Below are positions 35,988-45,700 of a stretch of 64,000 bases of DNA, piece after piece. Under the pieces are notes generated by a model. It saw nothing but the letters and a program-made list of their open reading frames with translations. It was not told the origin of the DNA and ran no database searches. How positions within the stretch are numbered: the first letter of the stretch is position 1; each line of letters starts with the position of its first letter. Source of the DNA: CBFFRJ01 sp963530515. GTDB lineage: Bacteria > Pseudomonadota > Gammaproteobacteria > Enterobacterales > Enterobacteriaceae. Location: positions 124,001-188,000 of the forward strand of contig CAUSEC010000001.1 of the NCBI GenBank assembly GCA_963530515.1, written 5' to 3'. Made by a program: the position numbers and the translations under genes.

Positions 35988-36281
35988 AAATAGCCGGGTT
36001 ACCCCTTTGTGTTTTATTATGAATGCCCTTTCTCTTACCGATTTTCTAAAATAATCATCTATCTCATCACACTTTTAATATAAATTTCTTTACTTGATGG
36101 AAGCCTTTTATTATTTACCCGGCCCGATTTCGTATCAGGCCAGGAATGTATTGTTTTTGCTAAATGCAGTTAAATGAGTTACTTAAAGATGAACACATGA
36201 AATTAAAATCGATTTTTTAGTAGTGATTTTGGAATGGAAAGCATAATGGCATTCGATTGATTCATAAGCTCTATTTAACTA

Positions 36282-36308
36282 TTAACTCCTTGTTGAGGGT
36301 GCCGATAT
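36282..36308 (+). promoter_or_regulatory. Sigma-28 (FliA) type promoter of the chemoreceptor gene
   Basis: TTAACTCC and GCCGATAT separated by exactly 11 bases resemble the FliA consensus TAAAGTTT-N11-GCCGATAA; the -10 matches 7 of 8. It ends 54 bases upstream of the start codon, as in late flagellar class promoters. Confidence 0.65.
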
Positions 36309-36362
36309 ATATTTTTGAGCGCAGTCTGGCGCTAACTTTGGAGCGGTAACAAGGAGTCTGGG

Positions 36363-38306
36363 ATGTCTTTTAATCAACGATTAAGTAACGTCAGAATTAC
36401 AAGAAAACTATCGGTTGGCTTTGGTGTGGTTCTATTTCTGGTTGCTATTGCGACTATTCTTAGCGTGTTGCGGTTTAAAGAAATACGTGATGTCTACGAG
36501 AAAACGAGCTTGATTTATAATATCAACACTCGAATTTATCAGGCTAAAATTGCCCGCGTAAAATTCCTCAACGGTGATGATCAGGCCGGAAAAGACATGG
36601 CCTACCTGGTGCACAATGCCTCTGAACTGGCGGCAAGCGCCGGGACAATGTCCTGGTCACAAGAGGAACAAGGGCTCGTCAGCACGGTTGCCGGTTACCT
36701 GAAAGATTTTGAAAACAACATTGCGGTCATGCAAAAAGCGTCGGGTCAACTTGCGCTAGCGCGTGAGGCGGTGGATAAGCAGGCTGCTGACGATGTCCTG
36801 GAACGCTACGCGGGCCTCGTACGGCAAACCGTCGATGACAGCCATCTCACGATACAGGTCGCGGAACAACTGCTGGCGATAAGCCAGGTGCGCGATGCCG
36901 CTCAGGGTGTGCGCTACAGCCCAACGAATACGGCGCTGGATACCCTGAACACCCGTTTTGCAACGGCACAAAAAAATGTGCAGGCACTGGCGTCGGTTCT
37001 GCCCGCCGATATCCAGCGTGCGATGCAGTCCCTCTGGGATGACACCGCCCGTTATCGCGAACTCAGTCAGGCTTTTTACGCCGCCACTCAGGCCCTGAAA
37101 ACGGCAGAAAGCCAGGTCAAAGAGGCGGGAGATAACAGCAGCAGTTCGATTGTGCCGATCGTCAAACAGGTGAAAGCGCAAAACGATGCGCTGGCCTACA
37201 GCTCCAGCACCCTGGCGGCATTGATTGGCGCGGTCGCGATTGTGATTGGCCTGATCGTGTCCTGGTGGGTTATCCGCCAGATTACCCGGCCGATTATGCA
37301 TAATCTGGCGCTGGCCGAGCGGATTGCCGGTGGCGATCTCAGTTCGCAGATCCGTGCCACCAGTGAAGATGAACTGGGCAAACTGACCGGTGCGATGGGG
37401 CGGATGAACGACACGCTGCGCGATATTATTTCTGAGGTGCGCGGCAGCGTGGCCCAGGTTTCTCGTGCGGCGTCAGAAATAGCAGAAGGCAATACCGATC
37501 TCTCTTCCCGCACGGAGCAGCAGGCCGCCGCCGTGGTGGAAACTGCCGCCAGCATGGAGGAACTCACCGCCACGGTGAAAAACAACGCCGACAATGCGCG
37601 CAATGCCAGCAGCCTTGCCGCACAGGCCTCAAAAACAGCCACCGAAGGCGGCAGCGTGATGCGCGATGTGATTGCCACCATGGGGGATATTCACAGCAGC
37701 TCGACCAAAATTGCCGATATCACCGCCGTCATTAACAGCATCGCGTTCCAGACGAATATTCTGGCACTGAACGCCGCCGTGGAAGCGGCCCGCGCCGGGG
37801 AGCAAGGGCGAGGTTTTGCCGTCGTGGCAAGCGAAGTGCGCAACCTTTCCCAGCGCAGCTCACAGGCGGCAAAAGACATTGAGCAGTTGATCAGTGAATC
37901 GGTCTCACGCATCAGCGTGGGCAGCGAACTGGTGGAAAAAGCCGGTGAAACCATCGACAACGTGGTGCAGTCGGTCACCCGCGTCAACGACATCATGGGC
38001 GAAATTTCCTCGGCCTCGGAAGAGCAAAGCCGGGGGATTGCCCAGATTGCCCGCGCGGTGAGTGAACTCGACAGCACCACCCAACAGAACGCCTCGCTGG
38101 TGAGCGAATCCTCCACGGCGGCAGGCTCGCTCGAAGAGCAGGCCCGCCTGCTGGAAGAGCTGGTTGCCACCTTCCGCCTCGATAATGGCAGTGCGACGTC
38201 ATTGGTTAAAATGCCGCCCGCCGCCTCGCGTGGAAACACCCGACCCAAAGTCGAGCCAGAACCACGCCTGACTGCTACGTCCGAAGAGGGCTGGACCACG
38301 TTTTAA
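36363..38306 (+). CDS. Methyl-accepting chemotaxis protein with large periplasmic sensor
   Basis: A 647-aa transmembrane chemoreceptor. First membrane helix about residues 19-39 (FGVVLFLVAIATILSVLRF), second about 283-303 (LAALIGAVAIVIGLIVSWWVI). The ~245-residue all-helical periplasmic domain between them has the size of helical bimodular (HBM) sensors that bind organic acids. HAMP follows (RQITRPIMHNLALAERIAGGDLS), then methylation helices and the signalling hairpin tip IAFQTNILALNAAVEAARAGEQGRGFAVVA. The C-terminus GWTTF is a CheR/CheB-type pentapeptide of the xWxxF form. Flagellar control is suggested by the promoter. Ligand unknown; neighbouring acid-metabolism genes suggest a carboxylate. 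Confidence 0.92.
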   Translation: MSFNQRLSNVRITRKLSVGFGVVLFLVAIATILSVLRFKEIRDVYEKTSLIYNINTRIYQAKIARVKFLNGDDQAGKDMAYLVHNASELAASAGTMSWSQEEQGLVSTVAGYLKDFENNIAVMQKASGQLALAREAVDKQAADDVLERYAGLVRQTVDDSHLTIQVAEQLLAISQVRDAAQGVRYSPTNTALDTLNTRFATAQKNVQALASVLPADIQRAMQSLWDDTARYRELSQAFYAATQALKTAESQVKEAGDNSSSSIVPIVKQVKAQNDALAYSSSTLAALIGAVAIVIGLIVSWWVIRQITRPIMHNLALAERIAGGDLSSQIRATSEDELGKLTGAMGRMNDTLRDIISEVRGSVAQVSRAASEIAEGNTDLSSRTEQQAAAVVETAASMEELTATVKNNADNARNASSLAAQASKTATEGGSVMRDVIATMGDIHSSSTKIADITAVINSIAFQTNILALNAAVEAARAGEQGRGFAVVASEVRNLSQRSSQAAKDIEQLISESVSRISVGSELVEKAGETIDNVVQSVTRVNDIMGEISSASEEQSRGIAQIARAVSELDSTTQQNASLVSESSTAAGSLEEQARLLEELVATFRLDNGSATSLVKMPPAASRGNTRPKVEPEPRLTATSEEGWTTF

Positions 38307-38334
38307 CCCGTCTTCCCCGTTATGATGACATACC

Positions 38335-38364
38335 AGCCCGGCGGCGCATGCCACCGGGCTTTTT
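38335..38364 (+). terminator. Terminator after the chemoreceptor gene
   Basis: The stem AGCCCGG...CCGGGCT, with a partly paired G/C loop, is followed by TTTTT and lies 29 bases after the stop codon. Confidence 0.75.
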
Positions 38365-38471
38365 CATGCGCGCAGATTGATGAAATCTTCTCATATTTAT
38401 CATCAGTTTCCGGGCATAGATATTGCCGGTGCCATTGGTTAGGCTTCCCTTTTAGGCAAGGGAAGAGTGTG

Positions 38472-39665
38472 ATGTCCGTATCGTCAGGTGAAAAGTTAAC
38501 GCCGTTTCTGGTGATGTTATTTGCTGTCTCCGGCGGCATTGCCGTAGGAAATCTTTACTGGGCGCAGCCGCTGCTGGTCACCATTGCCAGCACCTTTAAT
38601 ATCTCAACGGGTGCTGCTGGTGCCCTCATCACCTGCACGCAGATTGGCTACGCGCTGGGGATCCTGTTTATTGTTCCGCTGGGGGATGCGCTAAACCGCC
38701 GCAAGCTGATCCCCCGCCTGATGTTTTTCTCAGCCGTGGCGTTGGTCGCCTGCGCGCTGGCTCCCGATTTTATCCTGCTTATGATAGCGCTCGCGCTGGT
38801 GGGCATGACCACGGTTGCCGGGCAACTCATCACGCCGCTTGCCAGCGCCCTTGCCAGTGACGATCGGCGCGGGAAAATCGTCGGGACCATTATCTCCGGT
38901 ATGCTTATTGGCATTTTACTGTCGCGCACCCTCAGTGGTTTTCTGGCCCAGTGGCTGGGCTGGCGTGCCATTTATCTCTTCGCCGCGCTGGTCACCGTGA
39001 TACTGGCCACCCTGTTAGCCCGCCGTCTGCCTGACGAAGCGCCGCGCCCGCAGGTGCCCTATCTCACATTACTGTCCTCTATTTTCACGCTTATTCGCCA
39101 GCATCGGGTGGTACAGGTGACGCTGCTTATGGGCTTTGCCGCGTTTGCGGTCTTCACCTTGTTCTGGACAGGGCTGACGTTCCTGCTCAGTTCAGCCCCC
39201 TATGATTACTCTCTCAGCCAGATTGGGCTGGTGGGTCTGGTCGGTCTGGCTGGCGCGGTGATAGCGAAACGGGCGGGCTGGTTGCACGACAGCGGTCACT
39301 CGGTCGCCGGAACGGCTGGCGCACTTGTCATGGCGATCGTCGCGCTGGCTCTGGCAACGGTGGGTGTGCATCACATTGGTGTGATTCTGGCCTCGGTGCT
39401 GCTGCTGGATATTGCGGTGCAGACCATGGGCGTGCTTAACCAAACGCGCCTGCTGTCGCTGAGTGCGGAGAACCGTAGCCGTATCAATACCGCGTATGTG
39501 ACCTGTAATTTTATTGGCGGTGCGCTGGGGTCGGCGCTGGCCGGAACCCTGTGGAATGCGCACGGCTGGATGTTGCTGATGGCCTGCGCCACGGCGCTGA
39601 TGATTTTTAGTCTTCTGCAGTGCCTGTTTTTTCGCCAGATATTGTCCATCGACGCGCGCCGTTGA
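38472..39665 (+). CDS. MFS efflux-type transporter
   Basis: A 397-aa protein with about twelve hydrophobic segments. The opening AVSGGIAVGNLYWAQPLLVTIASTFNIS and GDALNRRKLIPRLMFFSAVALV (motif A between helices 2 and 3, with the typical R-R-K cluster) mark it as a DHA1-type exporter of the family that includes YgaY-like proteins. ATG at 38472 after GGGAAGAG is chosen; a longer frame to 38322 runs back through the chemoreceptor terminator and is not credible. It ends 13 bases before a convergent LysR gene that could control it. Substrate unknown. Confidence 0.85.
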   Translation: MSVSSGEKLTPFLVMLFAVSGGIAVGNLYWAQPLLVTIASTFNISTGAAGALITCTQIGYALGILFIVPLGDALNRRKLIPRLMFFSAVALVACALAPDFILLMIALALVGMTTVAGQLITPLASALASDDRRGKIVGTIISGMLIGILLSRTLSGFLAQWLGWRAIYLFAALVTVILATLLARRLPDEAPRPQVPYLTLLSSIFTLIRQHRVVQVTLLMGFAAFAVFTLFWTGLTFLLSSAPYDYSLSQIGLVGLVGLAGAVIAKRAGWLHDSGHSVAGTAGALVMAIVALALATVGVHHIGVILASVLLLDIAVQTMGVLNQTRLLSLSAENRSRINTAYVTCNFIGGALGSALAGTLWNAHGWMLLMACATALMIFSLLQCLFFRQILSIDARR

Positions 39666-39678
39666 GGGCGCGCTTGCG

Positions 39679-40572
39679 CTATTTGTAGTGGCGAAGCGCA
39701 TCCAGCAGCAGCGAGAAGGCTTTCGATAAATGACGGCGCTCCGGGTAATAGAGGTAATAGCCGTCCCACCATGGGCACCAGTCATCAAGCACGCTGACCA
39801 GCTTGCCGCTCTGGATGTGCGGCTCGGCAATGTCCCGTGGCACATTTGCCAGGCCATAGCCCTTTAAGGCGGCATCCAGATTCTGGTAGATGCGGCTGAA
39901 AACCAGCTGGCCTTCCACCTTCACATTTATGCTTTTGCCGTCTTTTTCAAACTCCCACACATACAAATTCCCGTGAGTAGGAAAGCGCAGATTAATGCAG
40001 TTATGGGTGGTTAACTCGCCCGGGTGCTGCGGATGTGGCCGGGTCGCGAAATACGTCGGGGAACCGACAACGGCAAAGCGCACATCCGGGCCAATGCGAA
40101 CCGACACCATGCCATTGGTGATTTGCTCTCCAAACCGGGTGCCCGCATCGAAGCGCCCGGCGACAATATCCGTCAGCGTGTAATCATCAATCAGCTCGAC
40201 CTGAATATCCGGGTAATCGGTCAGGAACTTTTCAATCTTCGGCCAGATAACGGTATTAATGGCGTAATCCGAGGTGGAAATGCGAATAGTGCCGGAAGGG
40301 TGGTTATTTTGATCTTTAACGGCCTGGAGTTTGTCCTGAATACCATCAATATACGGCCCGAGATTTTCCAGTAATGCCTCGCCTGGGGCCGTCAGGGAGA
40401 CGCTGCGGGTCGTGCGGGTTAACAGCTTCATATTCAGCCGTGCTTCCAGTGCCCGCAAACTATGGCTCAGCGCTGATTGCGAAACGCCTAATTGCGCTGC
40501 TGCCCGGGTGAAACTTTTTTCCCGGGCAACAATAACAAAAGAGGTCAGGTCATTGAGATTTTCCCGCGCCAC
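39679..40572 (-). CDS. LysR-type regulator, paralogue 1
   Basis: A 297-aa LysR regulator. The winged HTH is at residues about 5-65 (NLNDLTSFVIVAREKSFTRAAAQLGVSQSALSHSLRALEARLNMKLLTRTTRSVSLT), followed by the co-inducer domain with the substrate-binding hallmark GLANVPRDIAEPHIQSG. GTG at 40572 with GGAG upstream is chosen; the longer frame to 40887 would cover the divergent promoter. It is divergent from the decarboxylase-lipoprotein gene, the usual layout for LysR control of that operon. It shares length and much sequence with the regulator at 46546. Confidence 0.9.
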   Translation of the reverse strand: MARENLNDLTSFVIVAREKSFTRAAAQLGVSQSALSHSLRALEARLNMKLLTRTTRSVSLTAPGEALLENLGPYIDGIQDKLQAVKDQNNHPSGTIRISTSDYAINTVIWPKIEKFLTDYPDIQVELIDDYTLTDIVAGRFDAGTRFGEQITNGMVSVRIGPDVRFAVVGSPTYFATRPHPQHPGELTTHNCINLRFPTHGNLYVWEFEKDGKSINVKVEGQLVFSRIYQNLDAALKGYGLANVPRDIAEPHIQSGKLVSVLDDWCPWWDGYYLYYPERRHLSKAFSLLLDALRHYK

Positions 40573-40770
40573 GCGACAGCTCCTTTCCGGCAGGTATATA
40601 CGGTGAGTGTGCCAGAGTAACAGAATAGAGATTCTTGTCGCGAGAAGAGGGGAATAAAAACACGCTGGCAGCCATTGATGAGTTTTCTTCATTATTCTTT
40701 GCCGAAATCCGCTATTAAACCGCGCGCCATCCTCTGTTAAAACGCAGTAATAAAAAAACGGGGTGGTGAA

Positions 40771-41568
40771 ATGAAAACATTCTCTCTGACGCTGATGGCC
40801 TCTCTTATTTCCCTGACAGGCTGTGTGACCGACAATGATCCTCACAGGAGTAAAAACAACATGACAAACAACATGACGGTGCCACATGCCGTGCGCGCCG
40901 TTTCCCCGGCGATGGCGGCTTACAGCGAGCGGTTTATCGAGCAGGATCTCTGGCAGCGCCCAGGCTTAACCCGGCGTGACCGTAGCCTGGTCACCGTGGC
41001 GTCACTCATCACCCGTAAGGATGAGGTGCTGTTGCCGCAGTACGTTGAGCGTGCGCTGGACAGCGGCGTGACGGCGCAGGAAATCTCAGAAACCATTGCA
41101 CATCTGGCCTTTTACGCCGGATGGCCCAATGCCACGGCGGCGGCGGTTGCCGTGGAACCGCTGTTTACACAACGGCACATCGACCCCGCCACATTACCCG
41201 GTGCCGGGGTGACGTTGTTGCCCATCGACGAGGCGGCAGAGCAGCGCCGTGCGACGACGGTCGCGGCGAATTTTGCTGACGTGTCGGCTGGCGTGGTGCA
41301 CTACACCACCGAGGCACTCTTTCGCGATCTGTGGCTGCGCCCGGGGTTAGCACCACGAGACCGCAGTCTTGTCACCGTCAGCGCGCTGGTCACCGCAGGG
41401 CAGGTCGCCCAGGTGCCGTATCACCTCAACCGTGCGATGGATAATGGCCTCACCCAGGCACAGGCATCGGAAGTGCTCACGCAGCTTGCCTTTACCTCGG
41501 GGTGGCCAACAGTGTTTTCAGCACTGTCGGTCTTTAAAGAGGTGTTCGCCAGCCGAAAAGCGGATTAA
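40771..41568 (+). CDS. Carboxymuconolactone decarboxylase family lipoprotein with two CMD domains
   Basis: A 265-aa protein with two tandem CMD domains: DLWQRPGLTRRDRSLVTVASL (about residues 59-79) and DLWLRPGLAPRDRSLVTVSAL (about 190-210), each followed by HLAFYAGWPNATAA- or LTQLAFTSGWPTVFSA-type helices. The AhpD Cys-x-x-Cys is absent, so it is a decarboxylase-type rather than a peroxidase-type member. The N-terminus MKTFSLTLMASLISLTGC is a lipobox, an unusual location for this cytosolic family. A second ATG at 40861 has its own AGGAG, so a leaderless form is possible. Five bases upstream of the alcohol dehydrogenase gene. Confidence 0.85.
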   Translation: MKTFSLTLMASLISLTGCVTDNDPHRSKNNMTNNMTVPHAVRAVSPAMAAYSERFIEQDLWQRPGLTRRDRSLVTVASLITRKDEVLLPQYVERALDSGVTAQEISETIAHLAFYAGWPNATAAAVAVEPLFTQRHIDPATLPGAGVTLLPIDEAAEQRRATTVAANFADVSAGVVHYTTEALFRDLWLRPGLAPRDRSLVTVSALVTAGQVAQVPYHLNRAMDNGLTQAQASEVLTQLAFTSGWPTVFSALSVFKEVFASRKAD

Positions 41569-41573
41569 CTTTT

Positions 41574-42620
41574 ATGTACACAACAATCAGAGCGCTCGGC
41601 ACCGATGCTGCCGAAAACCCGTTAACGTCGCTGACCATCCGCCGCCGGGGAATCGGCCCGGATGACGTCGAAATCGACATTCTCTACTGCGGGATTTGCC
41701 ACTCCGATTTGCATCAGATTAAGAATGATTTTGGCGGCGCAACCTATCCGCTGGTGCCGGGTCATGAAATCGTGGGCCGGGTGAAAGCAGTGGGGGAAAA
41801 CGTCACGAAATTCAGGGTGGGCGATATTGGTGCGGTCGGTTGTATTGTCGACTCCTGCGGCGTATGCCCGGCGTGCCAGCGCGACCTGGAACAGTTCTGC
41901 GAAACCGGCGTAACCTTTTCATTCAACTCCCCCGACAAACATCTGGGTGGAGTGACTTACGGCGGATTTTCCCAGACTTATGTGTGCCGCGAAAAATACA
42001 TGCTGAACATGCCCGACTCGCTGGATCTGGCCGCAGCGGCACCGCTGCTTTGCGCGGGCATCACTGTCTATTCGCCCTTGATGCACTGGAAAGCGCAGGC
42101 CGGAAAAGTGGTTGGCGTACTCGGCATTGGCGGGTTGGGCCACATTGCCATCAAAATGGCCAAAGCGATGGGGGCAACGGTCGTGGTCTTTACCACGTCA
42201 GCGGCGAAGGTGGCAGACGCGAAACGCCTGGGGGCGGACGACGCGGTGCTGTCGAGCGATGAGGCGCAGATGAAGCGCTACCAGGGTAACGTCGACATCA
42301 TTATCGATACCGTTTCAGCGAAGCATAATATCAACACCTACCTGAACATGCTGGCCATAGACGGGGCGGTGGTGCTGGTGGGGCTGCCGCCTGAACCGCT
42401 GGAAATTGGGGCCTTCAATGTGGTGAAAAGTCGCCGTAGCTTCTCCGGTTCAAACATTGGTGGCATTGCCGAAACGCAGGAGATGCTGGCGTTTTGCGCC
42501 GAGCACAACATCACGGCGGATATTGAGCTCATCAGTGCCGCGCAGGTGAACGAGGCCTTTGCGCGCCTGGAGCGTGGCGATGTGAAATACCGCTTTGTGG
42601 TGGATATGTCCACACTGTAA
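41574..42620 (+). CDS. NAD(P)-dependent zinc alcohol dehydrogenase
   Basis: A 348-aa cinnamyl-alcohol-type medium-chain dehydrogenase close to YahK. Catalytic zinc ligands are visible in YCGICHSDLHQI (Cys) and PGHEIVGRV (His-Glu). The structural-zinc Cys cluster is in IVDSCGVCPACQRDLEQFC. The NADP-binding motif is GVLGIGGLGHIAIKMAKAMG (about residues 180-200). YahK relatives reduce aldehydes with NADPH. It is tightly coupled to the CMD lipoprotein gene and probably under the divergent LysR regulator. Confidence 0.93.
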   Translation: MYTTIRALGTDAAENPLTSLTIRRRGIGPDDVEIDILYCGICHSDLHQIKNDFGGATYPLVPGHEIVGRVKAVGENVTKFRVGDIGAVGCIVDSCGVCPACQRDLEQFCETGVTFSFNSPDKHLGGVTYGGFSQTYVCREKYMLNMPDSLDLAAAAPLLCAGITVYSPLMHWKAQAGKVVGVLGIGGLGHIAIKMAKAMGATVVVFTTSAAKVADAKRLGADDAVLSSDEAQMKRYQGNVDIIIDTVSAKHNINTYLNMLAIDGAVVLVGLPPEPLEIGAFNVVKSRRSFSGSNIGGIAETQEMLAFCAEHNITADIELISAAQVNEAFARLERGDVKYRFVVDMSTL

Positions 42621-42633
42621 CGCATTGCAGAGC

Positions 42634-42675
42634 AGGGGCCGGTGAACGCTGCTGCTGTTCACCGGCCCCTTGTTC
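42634..42675 (+). terminator. Strong terminator hairpin after the dehydrogenase gene
   Basis: A 14-bp perfect stem (AGGGGCCGGTGAAC pairing with GTTCACCGGCCCCT) around nine bases, followed by TGTTC. The T-run is weak, but the stem is long; it separates the gene from the convergent RND pump. Confidence 0.65.
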
Positions 42676-42730
42676 ATCCGTGCGGCGACAAGTTGCCCCG
42701 CGCCGCATTGCCGCTATGAGTCAAATGTAT

Positions 42731-45700
42731 TTATTCATCATCGTCGTCATCCATGATCCGCGTGCCGGGGAAGCGGCGACGGATCACAACGAAGAAGACC
42801 GGGACGAAATAGATAGCCAGCAAGGTTGCGCCGACCATCCCACCAATGACCCCGGTGCCCACCGCATTCTGCGCACCGGAACCCGCACCAGAGCTGAGCG
42901 CCAGAGGCAAAACCCCCAGCATAAAGGCCAGAGAGGTCATGAGAATGGGGCGCAGACGCAAACGTGATGCTTCGAGTGTCGCCTCAATCATGCTTTTGCC
43001 TTCAAGCCGCATTTTGTCGTTGGCGAACTCCACGATCAAAATGGCATTTTTGGCGGACAAGCCAATGGTGGTTAACAGCCCCACCACAAAATACACATCG
43101 TTGTTAAGCCCCAGCAGCGTGGTGGCAAGGAGCGCGCCGAGTACACCGAGCGGCACCACCAGCATCACGGAAAACGGAATCGACCAACTCTCATACAGCG
43201 CGGCCAAACAGAGGAACACCACAATCAGCGACAGCGCGTACAGAGCCGGAGCTTGCTGGCCGCTTAATCGTTCCTGATAGGACATCCCGGTCCAGTCGAA
43301 GCCGATACCCTGAGGCAGTTGTGAAGCCAGCTGCTCCATCAACGCCATGGCATCGCCCGAGCTTTTACCCGGCGCGGGTTGCCCCAGTATTTCAACCGAT
43401 GACAGGCCGTTAAAGCGTTCCAGACGGGGTGAGCCATAGGTCCATTCCGCCTGAGAGAAACTGGCAAAAGGCACCATTTTTCCGTCGGCAGCACGCACGT
43501 ACCAGCTTTTAAGATCGTCAGGCATCATGCGCCAGGGCGCATCACTCATCACATAGACGCGCTTTACCCGCCCGGCATCAATAAAGTCATCCACATAGCT
43601 CCCGGCCCAGGCGGTGCTCAGCGTGGTGTTGATATCCGCGAGTGAAACACCCAGCGCCGTGGCTTTTTCCTGATCGATATTGATACGAAATTGCGGCGTA
43701 TCTTCCATCCCGTTGGGGCGGACCGCACTCAGCACGTCAGGATGTTGGCGCGCCATCTGCAGCAATTGGTCGCGAGCCTGCGTCAACGCTTCATGGCCCA
43801 GCCCCGCGCGGTCGATAAGCTGGAAGTCAAAACCGGTGGTATTGCCCAGCGCAATAATCGGCGGCAGGTTAAAGGCCACCACCTGGGCGTCGAGAATGTG
43901 CGCAAATGCCTGCGTCGCTCTGGCGGCGATAGCATCCACCGTATTGTGTTTGCCTGGCCGCTCTCCCCAGTCTTTGAGGCCCACAAATGCGATACCTACG
44001 TTTTGCCCACGGCCCGCAAAGCCGAAGCCATTGACGGTCAAAATGTTGGCGATGTTCTGCTGCTCCTCGCGCAGGTAGTAGTCGGTCACCTCATCCAGGA
44101 CTTTCTGTGTGCGTTCCTGGGTGGCACCCGAAGGCAAAATCGCCTGGGTGGCGAACACGCCCTGATCTTCACCCGGCAAAAAGGCGGTGGGGAGGCGCAT
44201 AAACAGCACGGCCATTCCCACAACGATGAACCCGTAGACCACCAGATAACGCGCCGTACCGTTGAGCATCCCGGCGACGGTTTTCGTGTAGTGATGGGTG
44301 CTGTGTTCAAAGCGGCGGTTAAACCAGCCGAACAGCCCACGTTGCGCCGCGTGCTGCCCCTTCGGAATAGGTTTAAGCAGCGTGGCGCACAGCGCTGGGG
44401 TGAGCGTCAGGGCAACCAGCACCGACAGCACCATGGCGGAGACGATGGTGATGGAGAACTGGCGGTAAATAACCCCGGTACTGCCGCCAAAAAAGGCCAT
44501 CGGAATAAACACCGCCGACAGCACCATCGCAATACCCACCAGCGCGCTCTGGATCTGTTTCATTGACTTTCGCGTGGCGGCGCGCGGTTTTAACCCTTCT
44601 TCCGCCATCACACGCTCGACGTTTTCCACTACCACTATCGCGTCATCGACCAACAGGCCTATCGCCAGCACCATGCCGAACATCGTCAGGGTGTTGATGG
44701 AGTAGCCCAGCGCGCTGAGCACGCCGAATGTGCCTAACAGCACCACCGGCACGGCGATGGTCGGGATAAGCGTTGCCCGCAGGCTTTGCAGGAACAGGTA
44801 CATCACCAGGAATACCAGCACGATGGCTTCCAGCAGCGTCTTGATCACTTCATCGATCGAGATACTGATAAACGGCGTGGTGTCGTAGGGATAAACAATT
44901 TTTAGCCCCTGCGGGAAGAAGGGTTCCATTTCTGCCAGACGGGCGCGGATAGCGGTGGCAGTGTCCATCGCATTCGCGCCGCTCGCCAACTGGATACCGA
45001 GCGCTGACGCAGGTTTGCCATTGATTTTCACCACGAACTGGTAGTTTTCGCCACCGCGTTCGATACGGGCCACGTCATGCAAACGCACCTGAGAGCCGTC
45101 GGTGTTGACTCTAAGCAAAATATTGCCGAACGCTTCAGGAGAGGTGAGGCGTGTCTGGGCAATAATGGACGCATTGAGCTGCTGGCCTTTTACCGGTGGC
45201 GCACCGCCCAGCTGCCCGGCGGCAATCTGCGCATTCTGTGTTTCAAGCATCCGGGTCACGTCAACAGGCGTCAGCTGATAGTTATTCAGCTTGTTCGGGT
45301 CGAGCCAGATACGCATGGCATACTGCGAACCAAACAGCGTGGTGTCACCCACTCCACTAATACGGCTAATCGGATCTTTGATATTGGAGGCGACATAGTC
45401 GGCGATATCCTCCATCGACATTTTGCCGCTTTCATCGACAAAGCCCGGCACCAGAAAGAAGGTGCTGGAGGATTTGCGTACCGTGATCCCCTGCTGTTGC
45501 ACCTGCTGGGGCAGCAGCGGCGTGGCGACCTGCAGCTTGTTTTGCACCTGTACCTGGGCGATATCCGGGTTAGTACCATTCTCAAAGGAGAGCGTTAACT
45601 GCAACGTGCCCGATGAATCGCTGGTGGAAGACATATACATCAGCCCGTCGAGGCCCGTCATATTCTGCTCGATAATCTGCGTGACAGTATTTTGCAGCGT

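Larger units (their letters stand above)
35904..36362. other. 459-base AT-rich intergenic region before the chemoreceptor gene
   Basis: No gene. It contains a perfect 9-bp inverted repeat, AATGTTGAT...ATCAACATT at 35963-35987, soon after the citrate synthase stop and without a T-run, plus the sigma-28-like promoter near 36300 and a long AT-rich centre. Confidence 0.6.
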
